5,084 nucleotides of DNA, from the NCBI RefSeq assembly GCF_938031315.1, contig NZ_CALHHT010000465.1:1-5084 (forward strand), in the 5' to 3' direction. The DNA comes from an uncultured Campylobacter sp. (lineage in GTDB: Bacteria > Campylobacterota > Campylobacteria > Campylobacterales > Campylobacteraceae). The position numbers were made by a program, and so were the translations under genes. The notes beneath the pieces were generated by a model, which searched no databases, had not been told where the DNA came from, and saw nothing but the letters and a program-made list of their open reading frames with translations. Positions 1-5,084 of the stretch are shown in pieces; positions within the stretch are counted from its first letter, which is position 1; every line of letters starts with the position of its first letter.

Positions 1-435
1 ATTTGCGGCGATCGGGATTACAAAAGGGTAAATTTTTCGCACGCGACGCTCGATAACATCGGCACCTTCGTTGTTAAAGCCCATCGCGTTTTGAATGCTC
101 TGCTCGCTAACGAGGCGAAAAAGTCGCGGCTTTTCGTTGCCGCTTTGAGGACGCGGCGTAAAGGTGCCAAAATCGATGTGCCCGAAGCCAAGAGCAGCCA
201 GCGGCGCGATCATCGTGGCGTTTTTGTCGAAGCCGCCCGCGATACCCACGGGGTTATCGAAGCTGAGATTCCATATATTTTGAGTTAAAATTTCATCTTT
301 ATAAACGCCGAATTTTGCCAAAGCCTCAAGCCCGCCCGGAGTCGCATAAAGTGCGCGAAGTCCGAATTCTGCGATCTTATGAGCGGTTTCTGGATCGAAT
401 CGAAAAAAGATCTTTTTTAAGGTATCATAATTCAT
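1..435 (-). CDS. pyrD: Dihydroorotate dehydrogenase (quinone), class 2, N-terminal part
   Basis: Catalyses oxidation of dihydroorotate to orotate in de novo pyrimidine synthesis, passing electrons to membrane quinone. I translated the minus strand by hand: 145 codons from the ATG at 435 to the left edge with no stop, so the C-terminal part (family length about 340-360 residues) is missing. The first ~50 residues (MNYDTLKKIFFRFDPETAHK...) form the N-terminal helical membrane-association extension that marks class 2 enzymes. FMN-barrel motifs follow: NPVGIAGGFDKNA at residues 61-73 (K71 matches the conserved lysine of the GxDK motif), TFTPRPQSGNEKPRLFRL at 91-108, and NAMGFNNEGAD at 116-126, the counterpart of NRMGFNN in E. 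coli PyrD. The start is supported by a GAGGA ribosome-binding site 6 bases upstream. It is separated from the hemL run by about 350 non-coding bases, so it probably has its own promoter. Confidence 0.94.
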   Translation of the reverse strand, partial: MNYDTLKKIFFRFDPETAHKIAEFGLRALYATPGGLEALAKFGVYKDEILTQNIWNLSFDNPVGIAGGFDKNATMIAPLAALGFGHIDFGTFTPRPQSGNEKPRLFRLVSEQSIQNAMGFNNEGADVIERRVRKIYPFVIPIAAN

Positions 436-441
436 AATTTT

Positions 442-446
442 TCCTC
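442..446 (-). promoter_or_regulatory. Ribosome-binding site of pyrD
   Basis: On the minus strand GAGGA lies 6 bases before the ATG at 435-433. Spacing and sequence fit a Shine-Dalgarno site and support this start. A second in-frame ATG does not occur until far into the conserved domain. Confidence 0.7.
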
Positions 447-479
447 AAATTTTGCGTAATGGTAGCTAAAATTTAATTA

Positions 480-485
480 AATATA
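480..485 (-). promoter_or_regulatory. Possible -10 element for pyrD
   Basis: The minus strand reads TATATT here, inside an AT-rich run (CTATATTTAATTAAA), about 45 bases before the pyrD ATG. Campylobacter sigma-70 promoters have a recognisable TATAAT-like -10 and usually no clear -35, which is what is seen. One mismatch from consensus in AT-rich DNA is weak evidence, so this is a candidate only. Confidence 0.3.
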
Positions 486-745
486 GATAAGAATTTCGCG
501 CTGAATTGCAATTTGCGGCGGTTAAATTTAGTTTTAGAATTACGCGAGAGATGCCGGTAAAATTTCTACGGCTTGCAATGAGCGGTTTAAATTTACGCAG
601 AAGTTCAAAGATGCGCGGCGTAAATTTTATGAATTTAGCCCGCCCTGGTACGTACCGAAATGCGCGGTATCTGTGGCACAGCTCGCGGTGGCGGGGTCGT
701 ACGCGATTTTATCCTGCGTCTGACTGCACTCAATCCCGCTGAAGC

Positions 746-761
746 TAAATTTTAAAATTTA
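746..761. repeat. 16-bp perfect AT palindrome
   Basis: TAAATTTTAAAATTTA reads identically on both strands, 27 bases after the stop codon of the membrane-protein gene. It has no GC stem, so it is not a classical terminator. It belongs to the family of TAAAATTTTA-type words that recur across the Campylobacter part of the window (another, 10 bp, sits between hemL and the AtpZ-like gene at 2321-2330). Function unknown. Confidence 0.5.
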
Positions 762-787
762 AAGCGTCCACTCGCGCCGTTTGAGCT

Positions 788-2014
788 TTAGTGCGCGTCT
801 TTAGCGCCGAAAGCAACGATCATCGTACCCAGAGGAATGATCGTAACGCCCAAGATAATAGCTAGTGGGTTTAGCAAAGACAGCTTGGCAAGCAGGTAGA
901 TCGCCGCCACGAGCGCCGCGTAGGGTAGAATTTTAAACGGAGAGAAAAACGCCCCCGCAAAATTACTCCGAACCTCGCTCCGCTCAAGCTCGCCCTCAAA
1001 ATCGTCTGCGCCTTCGAAGTCATCCTTTGATCCATCGCGCGCGGTGCCAATCCCGCCCCCAAAACCGCTCATACTGTCGTCCGGCTCGCCGCTATCTACA
1101 TCGCCACCACGATTACCGCTATCTGCGCCGTCGCTGCGATCGCTGCGATCTGCACCGTCGCTCCAGTCGCCGCTATCTGTGCCGTCGCCCAGGTCGCCGT
1201 TCGCTCCGCTTTTTAAGTCGTCGTAACGCTCGCCTATACCGTCTTGCGAACTATCGCTAGTTTTCTCGCTTATATTGCTCTGTAAGTCGCCGCAAGTCTC
1301 ACCGCCATTCATTTTAAATTTATTGGTGGCGGCGCGTCCCAAAGCGGTCGCGTCGTAAGCAGAGGTTTTGTCGTCGCTCTTCGTAGAATTTACCTCGCAC
1401 TCGCCAGCGGCGGCTCTGCTGTGCTCGGTGCCTGAATTCGAGCCGCGGATAAAATTTATATCGGCGGAGCTTGCGGTACACTCGGCGGCGGTTTCGTCGT
1501 ACAGAGCGTGGCTACCGCTATTTTCGATGCGGGTCTCGCCGCTAGTGAAATTTACCGCGCCTTCGGAATTTCGCGTGTTTGAAATTTCATCGCCTGAATT
1601 TTCGCCCCTAAAGCTTTCGCTCTTTAAAATTTCGCCGCCGCAAATTTTGCCGTATGAAATTTTATCGTCACCGCAAGCGTCGCCTCGGTTTTCGCCGCCA
1701 AGGCTTGCGGAATTCGTATCGCTATCGGAAATTTCGCCGCTTATGAAACCTGCTGAATTTTTAGAGCTTTGCTGCAAAATTTCATCGTATTTACCGGCTC
1801 TTAGCTCATCTTCTATTTTGTTTCGGTAAGCGCGAAACGAAAAATATACCGCGCCGAATGCGCCCAAAAATCCGGCCTCCAAGCTAAGAAGCCACGCAAG
1901 CGCCCGCACGCCGAAAGAGCCCGAGCCGAAAAATCCTGCGCCGCAAAGCGCTAGCCCAAGCAGGGCAAGCACCGCATTTAGCGCGCAGTATATGAGCAAA
2001 AACCGCCTATTCAA
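788..2014 (-). CDS. Putative membrane protein with a giant low-complexity loop
   Basis: No function can be assigned. The 408 residues have two hydrophobic helices at the N-terminus (about residues 5-30 and 36-62), then YRNKIEDELRAGKYDEI, then about 270 hydrophilic residues rich in Gly, Ser, Asp, Glu and Asn, and finally two more hydrophobic helices (about 361-381 and 384-404; KILPYAALVAAIYLLAKL and NPLAIILGVTIIPLGTMIV). The ends look like a four-helix inner-membrane protein of perhaps 150 residues whose middle has been inflated; as I recall, C. jejuni carries a small membrane-protein gene (Cj0851c) in this place beside hemL, with a short acidic linker. The start is a TTG at 2014 whose TTGA overlaps the stop of the preceding gene; an in-frame stop just upstream excludes a longer form, and no ATG precedes the first helix. 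AGGA sits almost against the TTG, so translation probably depends on coupling. The loop holds a 27-bp tandem repeat (1082-1189). Confidence 0.82.
   Translation of the reverse strand: MNRRFLLIYCALNAVLALLGLALCGAGFFGSGSFGVRALAWLLSLEAGFLGAFGAVYFSFRAYRNKIEDELRAGKYDEILQQSSKNSAGFISGEISDSDTNSASLGGENRGDACGDDKISYGKICGGEILKSESFRGENSGDEISNTRNSEGAVNFTSGETRIENSGSHALYDETAAECTASSADINFIRGSNSGTEHSRAAAGECEVNSTKSDDKTSAYDATALGRAATNKFKMNGGETCGDLQSNISEKTSDSSQDGIGERYDDLKSGANGDLGDGTDSGDWSDGADRSDRSDGADSGNRGGDVDSGEPDDSMSGFGGGIGTARDGSKDDFEGADDFEGELERSEVRSNFAGAFFSPFKILPYAALVAAIYLLAKLSLLNPLAIILGVTIIPLGTMIVAFGAKDAH
1082..1189 (-). repeat. Four 27-bp tandem repeats encoding an Asp/Ser/Gly 9-mer
   Basis: Four consecutive in-frame units encode GDGTDSGDW, SDGADRSDR, SDGADSGNR and GGDVDSGEP (residues 276-311 of the membrane protein). 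At DNA level the word CCGCTATCTGCGCCGTCGCT at 1116-1135 recurs with 3 mismatches at 1143 and 2 at 1170, and a more diverged copy starts at 1089, all spaced exactly 27 bases. The units have diverged from one another, so this is an older expansion and not a fresh slippage tract. Confidence 0.8.
1565..1787 (-). repeat. Dispersed degenerate repeat around AAATTTCGCCG
   Basis: Within the loop-coding part, plus-strand words of the form (G/A)AAATTT(C/T)(G/A)(C/T)CG occur at 1581, 1626, 1641, 1656, 1727 and 1774, with related forms at 1565 and 1687. On the coding strand they give repeated Gly-(Glu/Lys/Asp)-Ile-like turns (GEIS, GKIC, GEIL, DEIS). Spacing is irregular (15 to about 70 bases), so this is a family of related words and not a clean tandem array. 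Confidence 0.45.
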
Positions 2015-2310
2015 TCCTGCTCATCCCATTCATCGTCGTCGTCAAAATTTTTCGGATCCGCCTTGTATTTCGGATCGTTTTCAAGCTCTTTTAAGCTCGA
2101 ATTTAGCGCCTTGCACGCGCGGTAAACGTTCAGAAACGCCGCTGCGATGCCGATAGCGATGCCGAACCAGAGCAGAAGCAGCGAGCCCGTGAGGTGCCGC
2201 AGCCCAAGCCCGATCGCTACGCCGATGCCGATCGCTACGACGATTGAGATGCCTAGGCTGATGTCGCAGGCGCCCTTTACGATTTTATTTAAATTTTTCG
2301 TTACTCTCAT
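2011..2310 (-). CDS. AtpZ/AtpI-family small membrane protein
   Basis: A 99-residue protein with two hydrophobic helices (about residues 17-37 and 43-62) joined by a short loop, ending in FLNVYRACKAL and an acidic tail (FDDDDEWDEQD). The pattern ISLGISIVVAIGIGVAIGLGL ... GIAIGIAAAFLNVYR matches AtpZ/AtpI-type proteins, which have a Gly-rich helix pair followed by an N-x-Y/F-R segment; members near F-type ATPase genes assist c-ring assembly or Mg/Ca transport. Here it is not next to atp genes, so an ATPase role is only a family-based guess. The ATG at 2310 follows the hemL stop by 31 bases and has a weak GGA-type site; the stop TGA overlaps the TTG start of the next gene. The acidic tail is unusually charged for so small a protein. 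Confidence 0.75.
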   Translation of the reverse strand: MRVTKNLNKIVKGACDISLGISIVVAIGIGVAIGLGLRHLTGSLLLLWFGIAIGIAAAFLNVYRACKALNSSLKELENDPKYKADPKNFDDDDEWDEQD

Positions 2311-2341
2311 CTAAAATCCGTAAAATTTTAAAACGCAGCCC

Positions 2342-3613
2342 TTAAAGCGCCGCCATCGCTTCATCCGCGGCGTTTAGCGCAAAGTCGATCTGCGCTTCGT
2401 CCATGCTGGCGCAGATGAAGCCCGTCTCAAACTGACTAGGCGCCAAAAATACGCCGCGCTTAATCATCTCGCCGTGGAATTTCGCAAAGCGCGCGGTGTC
2501 TGCCCGCAAGGCGCCGTCATAGTCGCGCACCTCTTCGTCTGCGAAAAAGTAGCCGAACATCGAGCCTACGCAGGCGGTTTGCAGCGCGATGCCGCGGCGC
2601 TGCGCTATGGCGCAAAGCCCGTCCGTAAGCCTGCGCGCAAGCCCCCCGAGCCTTTCGTAAAGGCCGCTGCTAGCGTAAATTTTACTTAGGCTGGCGATGC
2701 CCGCAGCCATTGCGACGGGGTTTCCGCTTAGCGTGCCTGCTTGATACACCGCTCCTAGCGGGCTTATCATATCCATGATTTCGCGCTTGCCCGCAAACGC
2801 CGCCACGCTCATGCCGCCGCCGATGACCTTGCCGAAGGTTACCAGATCGCCGCGAACGCCGTAGATGCCGTAGCTGCCTAGCTCGCTCGCGCGAAAGCCG
2901 CTCATTACCTCGTCGATTATCAGCACGATCTTTTTCTCGTCGCACAGCGCGCGAAGCTCGGTTAAAAATTTGGGATCCGCCGGCACCAAACCCATGTTTC
3001 CTGCGATCGGCTCGATGATGATCGTGCCGATGTCGTTTTGCGCTAGGACGTCCTTTACGCTTTGTATGTCGTTGTATCTGGCTAGGTAGGTGTTTTTTGC
3101 GATATCCTCCGGCACGCCCGCGCTGCTTGCGTTACCGAAGGTGCTCGCGCCGCTGCCCGCTTTGACGAGCAGGCTGTCGCTATGACCGTGGTAGCAGCCC
3201 TCAAATTTTAAAATTTTATCCCGTCCGCTAAAGGCGCGCGCAAGGCGGATCGCGCTCATCGTAGCTTCCGTGCCGCTGCTGGTAAAGCGGATCTTATCTA
3301 GGAAATCGAAATTTTTTAGCACCAGCGAGGCAAGCTGCGTCTCAAGCGGGCTGGATGCGCCGAAGCTTAGCCCCTTTTTGGCGGTCTGCACGACGGCGCG
3401 CTCAATGTCCGCGTCGGCGTGACCGAAGATGAGTGGGCCCCAGCTCTGCACGAAGTCGAGATATTTTTTGCCCTCGACGTCGTAGATGTACGAGCCCTCG
3501 CCGCGATCTACCATAAAAGGCTCGCCGCCTACGTTGCCGAATGCTCGCACCGGCGAATCGACGCCGCCCGGGATAAGTTTTTGTGCTGCTAAAAATTCGT
3601 CGTGATTATTCAT
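2342..3613 (-). CDS. hemL: Glutamate-1-semialdehyde 2,1-aminomutase
   Basis: PLP-dependent cytoplasmic enzyme that converts glutamate-1-semialdehyde to 5-aminolevulinate, the C5-pathway entry to heme. At 423 residues it is full length for the family. Visible landmarks: substrate-entry region PGGVDSPVRAF (15-25), SSGTEATMSAIRLAR (112-126) for PLP phosphate binding, CYHGHSDSLLVKAGSGASTFG (140-160, the mobile gating loop), DEVMSGFR (234-241) with the PLP-contacting Asp, and FGKVIGGG (260-267) with K262 as the Schiff-base lysine, then QAGTLSGNPVAMAAG. No key residue is missing. The start ATG at 3613 has a strong AAGGAG site 5 bases upstream and overlaps the stop of the cytochrome gene in an ATGA. 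The neighbouring cytochrome is a heme consumer, which makes shared expression reasonable. Confidence 0.98.
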   Translation of the reverse strand: MNNHDEFLAAQKLIPGGVDSPVRAFGNVGGEPFMVDRGEGSYIYDVEGKKYLDFVQSWGPLIFGHADADIERAVVQTAKKGLSFGASSPLETQLASLVLKNFDFLDKIRFTSSGTEATMSAIRLARAFSGRDKILKFEGCYHGHSDSLLVKAGSGASTFGNASSAGVPEDIAKNTYLARYNDIQSVKDVLAQNDIGTIIIEPIAGNMGLVPADPKFLTELRALCDEKKIVLIIDEVMSGFRASELGSYGIYGVRGDLVTFGKVIGGGMSVAAFAGKREIMDMISPLGAVYQAGTLSGNPVAMAAGIASLSKIYASSGLYERLGGLARRLTDGLCAIAQRRGIALQTACVGSMFGYFFADEEVRDYDGALRADTARFAKFHGEMIKRGVFLAPSQFETGFICASMDEAQIDFALNAADEAMAAL

Positions 3614-4002
3614 TTTTTCTCCTTCTTTTTGGGTTGATTTATCGATTTTATATATTTGTAGATGATGATGATCTCGTTTTGCGTCAGGAAGTAGCTGGGC
3701 ATCACGTCGCGCGAGCTGCTGATCCCGTCGGCGAGCTCCTGAAGCGAGAGATTGTTGATCGGCGGCGCGTTTAGGGCGCGCTCGTAGTAGGTGCCCGAGG
3801 TGCGGTTAAATTCTTTATACTTTACGATCAGCGAGCCCTCGCCCTTTTCGCCGTGGCACTTGTCGCAGCCGATGCCGCGGGGGTTTTTATACAGCATCGC
3901 GCCGTATTCCTCGTCGGTGATAAAGCTCTCGGCTTGTGCGCCGCGAGGTAGAAAAAATATGGTTGCGGTTAAAAATAGCGCTAAAAATATGAAATTTCGC
4001 AT
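3610..4002 (-). CDS. Small periplasmic class I cytochrome c
   Basis: From the ATG at 4002 the product is 130 residues. Residues 1-24 are a signal peptide (MRNFIFLALFLTATIFFLPRG, cleavage likely after AQA). The mature part has one heme-attachment motif, GCDKCHGEKGEG, with Cys46, Cys49 and proximal His50, and a probable distal Met101 in DVMPSYFLT, followed by the C-terminal helix NEIIIIYKYIKSI. A lysine-rich tail ends the protein. It should carry one covalent heme in the periplasm and transfer single electrons; its partner is not apparent. The frame stays open to a GTG at 4056 that overlaps the kinase stop (GTGA), giving 148 residues, but then 18 residues precede the signal peptide and there is no ribosome-binding site. 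I prefer 4002, although its upstream GAG is also weak. The stop overlaps the hemL start. Confidence 0.88.
   Translation of the reverse strand: MRNFIFLALFLTATIFFLPRGAQAESFITDEEYGAMLYKNPRGIGCDKCHGEKGEGSLIVKYKEFNRTSGTYYERALNAPPINNLSLQELADGISSSRDVMPSYFLTQNEIIIIYKYIKSINQPKKKEKK
3619..3624 (-). promoter_or_regulatory. Ribosome-binding site of hemL
   Basis: AAGGAG on the minus strand, 5 bases before the ATG at 3613. It lies inside the lysine-rich last codons of the upstream cytochrome gene. It is the best Shine-Dalgarno in the window, suggesting hemL is well translated independently of coupling. Confidence 0.8.
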
Positions 4003-4052
4003 CTTCTCGTTTCGAATTTTTGGCGCAATAATATAAAAAATGTGCTTAAATT

Positions 4053-4440
4053 TCACAACGTCGCTATATTTTCGATCCCCTCAAAATAAAAGACGTTTAG
4101 CTCATCCTGCCTGCGGTAGAGGAATTTTAGCCCGTGCGCCTTGGCGATATTATCGACGATGTAAAGCCCTAGGCCGAAGCTTTGCTTGGCATTCGTGCCC
4201 TTAACGAAGGCCTCTTTGTAGTAGCTAAAGTCCTTCTGCAGCGGCTCGCCGAGCGTTATGAAGTCCATCGTTTCGGCGTTTAGGCGGATTAAAATTTTAC
4301 CGTCTGAGGCGTATTTGACGGCGTTGTCGATTAAATTTTTTACCGCGACGCCAAATAGTTTCAGATCCACGTTTAAGCTTAGGCCTAGCGGATTTTGCAG
4401 CGTGACGTAGCCGGGCTCGATCATCGCGATGCCGAGCGCT
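4053..4440 (-). other. Sensor histidine kinase, ATP-binding domain (C-terminal fragment)
   Basis: The last ~125 residues of the chimeric frame are an HATPase_c domain of the short ArsS-like type found in Campylobacter and Helicobacter two-component systems. Visible motifs: VDLKLFGVAVKNLIDNAVKY holding the N box (NLIDN, residues 237-241), a reduced G1 box ITLGEPL (263-269) where the usual DxGxG is replaced, as is common in this subfamily, an F-box region YYKEAFVKG, and the G2 box FGLGLYIVDNIAKAHG (290-305). The domain would bind ATP for autophosphorylation of a His that is not present in this window. Its DNA has the AAATTT words typical of the rest of the Campylobacter sequence, so it is native to the locus. 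A sensory kinase at the head of the cytochrome-hemL run is the likely original arrangement. Confidence 0.85.
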
Positions 4441-5084
4441 TCTTTTAAAAATACCATGTGATTGGCAAAGTAAGTATCCGCCATCCAAGCAACGCCATAG
4501 ACCGAGACGAGAGCGACGATGCCGGAGCGAAAGACCTTACTGTCGCCGACCTCCTTTGCCTTTACACCACAGGAGAGAAGGATCGCCGACGCGACGCAGA
4601 GCATGACCATCTGGATGACAAGAACCATCGAAATCGGCTTTGCCGCACCGCTTGCATCGGAAAAATGCGGCAGCAGCGCCGGTACATTGCCGAGAACGGC
4701 GATGATGAGAATACCGGCAAGAAAGATATACATCGCGCGGTAGAATGTCTTCGGAAGGTCTTTATCGACGAGGGATTCCGTATCACCATAGACGTAGCTC
4801 TTATTCTCAGGGTCTTTGATGAACGCCTGAAAACGCGGGTCTTTCTCTAAATCCTTGCCGCGGCGATAGCTCCAAAGGGCGGCAACGAGAACGCCGGAAA
4901 ACGTCGCAGGAATCGAGACCATGAGAACCTGCAGGACATTGTAGTCATAGCCGGCCGAGACAAGAAAGGCGACGATGGAAACGACGGCGACAGAAACCGG
5001 TGAACCGCAGATACCCATCTGTGAGGCAACAGAAGCCACTGCCATCGGGCGTTCCGGACGAATGTTTTCCTTAATCGCAATATC
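4053..5084 (-). CDS. Chimeric open frame: DcuB-like transporter fragment joined to histidine kinase C-terminus
   Basis: One continuous frame enters from the right edge and ends at the TGA at 4053-4055. The 13 codons before the first ATG (5045) are also open and still match the transporter (DIAIKENIRPERP), so the true start lies outside and 5045 is not a start. Residues 1-197 counted from that ATG are Dcu transporter; residues from about 205 to 330 are the catalytic domain of a sensor kinase. Neither half is complete: the transporter lacks its N-terminal ~110 and last ~130 residues, and the kinase lacks sensor, membrane, HAMP and histidine-bearing domains. I know of no family with this architecture. 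Base composition and word use change at the join. A misassembled or recombined gene is much likelier than a working fusion protein. Confidence 0.85.
   Translation of the reverse strand, partial: DIAIKENIRPERPMAVASVASQMGICGSPVSVAVVSIVAFLVSAGYDYNVLQVLMVSIPATFSGVLVAALWSYRRGKDLEKDPRFQAFIKDPENKSYVYGDTESLVDKDLPKTFYRAMYIFLAGILIIAVLGNVPALLPHFSDASGAAKPISMVLVIQMVMLCVASAILLSCGVKAKEVGDSKVFRSGIVALVSVYGVAWMADTYFANHMVFLKEALGIAMIEPGYVTLQNPLGLSLNVDLKLFGVAVKNLIDNAVKYASDGKILIRLNAETMDFITLGEPLQKDFSYYKEAFVKGTNAKQSFGLGLYIVDNIAKAHGLKFLYRRQDELNVFYFEGIENIATL
4438..4460. other. Probable chimera breakpoint
   Basis: Transporter similarity ends at the codons for ANHM (4466-4455) and kinase-like sequence is convincing from about EALGIAMIEPGY (from 4442 down). 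Between them, GTATTTTTAAAAGA already looks like Campylobacter DNA. The exact base cannot be fixed, because a few shared bases at the join would belong to either side. Confidence 0.7.
4456..5084 (-). other. Anaerobic C4-dicarboxylate transporter, DcuB-like internal fragment
   Basis: Dcu proteins exchange fumarate, malate or aspartate for succinate across the inner membrane during anaerobic fumarate respiration. The fragment contains hallmarks that I recall from E. coli DcuB: NIRPERP at the right edge, SQMGICGSPVSVAVVSIVAF, the cytoplasmic GKDLEKDP and YGDTESLVDKDLP segment, ISMVLVIQMVML and VFRSGIVALVSVYGVAWMAD. At least five hydrophobic segments are seen (about residues 13-34, 38-58, 104-124, 138-160, 173-194 from the ATG at 5045). 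Similarity stops at about ANHM (194-197). The DNA has no AAATTT word in over 600 bases, prefers ATC, GTC and CTT codons, and differs from everything to its left. The donor may be another anaerobe sharing the habitat, for example a Negativicutes member; this is a guess. Confidence 0.85.

Larger units (their letters stand above)
436..787. other. Intergenic region between pyrD and the hemL-cluster end
   Basis: About 350 bases without a gene I can support. It carries the pyrD upstream signals at its left end and several AAATTT words, including the perfect palindrome at 746-761. On the minus strand two stretches are open (about 469-708, 80 codons ending at the TAG at 466-468; and about 630-755, ending at the TAA at 627-629) but neither has an ATG or a ribosome-binding site, and the first is Arg/Lys-rich in the way antisense or random frames of this DNA are. 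The plus-strand frame from 506 to 742 is equally uncharacteristic. I see no strong GC hairpin with a T-run, so the termination point of the upstream gene run is unclear. Confidence 0.6.

Noticed and set aside
469..708. 80-codon open stretch on the minus strand upstream of pyrD
   Set aside because: No ATG, GTG or TTG start that I could find, Arg-rich at first and then AT-word-driven, and no resemblance to a known protein.
506..742. 78-codon plus-strand frame in the intergenic gap
   Set aside because: No ribosome-binding site or recognisable motif, Arg/Phe-rich composition typical of chance frames here, and opposite in direction to all supported genes.
760..790. Possible terminator: TAAAGC/GCTTTA stem just after the membrane-protein stop
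   Set aside because: Only a 6-bp, AT-rich stem with a 19-base loop and a broken T-run after it; too weak to call.
1082..1189. CRISPR-like periodicity
   Set aside because: The 27-bp units are directly adjacent without spacers and lie in frame inside a gene, so this is a coding tandem repeat.
1368..1829. 153-codon open frame on the plus strand opposite the loop-coding region
   Set aside because: It is antisense to an intact gene, has Ser/Pro-rich composition that mirrors the GEI/GEN/SDS codons of the real frame, and no ribosome-binding site. It arises from the biased repeat composition.
5043..5045. ATG as the start of a complete transporter-kinase gene
   Set aside because: The frame continues upstream to the window edge with conserved Dcu residues (NIRPERP), so this Met is internal.

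Overview
The window looks like DNA from an epsilonproteobacterium of the genus Campylobacter, most likely one of the higher-GC oral or anaerobic species (C. gracilis, C. rectus and C. showae are candidates). The species guess is inference. It rests on the protein sequences (a class 2 PyrD, a HemL and an ArsS-type kinase end of Campylobacter character), on the gene order around hemL, and on the constant recurrence of AAATTT/TAAAATTTTA words in otherwise GC-rich coding DNA. All supported genes lie on the minus strand.

Layout in window coordinates: 1-435 is the N-terminal third of pyrD (quinone-linked dihydroorotate dehydrogenase), running off the left edge. 436-787 is non-coding and holds the pyrD ribosome-binding site and a possible promoter. 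788-4056 is a tightly packed gene run that is read from right to left: the end of a sensor histidine kinase, a small secreted cytochrome c, hemL (glutamate-1-semialdehyde aminomutase), an AtpZ/AtpI-like small membrane protein, and a four-helix membrane protein carrying a very long low-complexity loop. Three of the four gene joins allow 4-base start/stop overlaps (GTGA, ATGA, TTGA), although the GTGA one is used only if the cytochrome starts at its upstream GTG. This packing points to one transcript with translational coupling. HemL makes 5-aminolevulinate for heme, and the cytochrome just upstream is a heme protein, so the pairing is sensible even if no direct functional link can be shown.

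The right end is the oddity. One open frame from 4053 to the window edge is a chimera. Its first two thirds are an internal piece of a DcuB-type anaerobic C4-dicarboxylate transporter with different base composition and no AAATTT words. Its last third is the ATP-binding domain of the Campylobacter sensor kinase. The join is near 4440-4460 and cuts both proteins inside their folds. The simplest reading is an assembly chimera between two organisms; a real recombination product is possible but less likely.

The other feature worth attention is the roughly 270-residue hydrophilic loop of the 788-2014 gene. It includes four tandem 27-bp units that encode an Asp/Ser/Gly-rich 9-mer. I found no RNA genes, CRISPR array, insertion sequence or convincing hairpin terminator.
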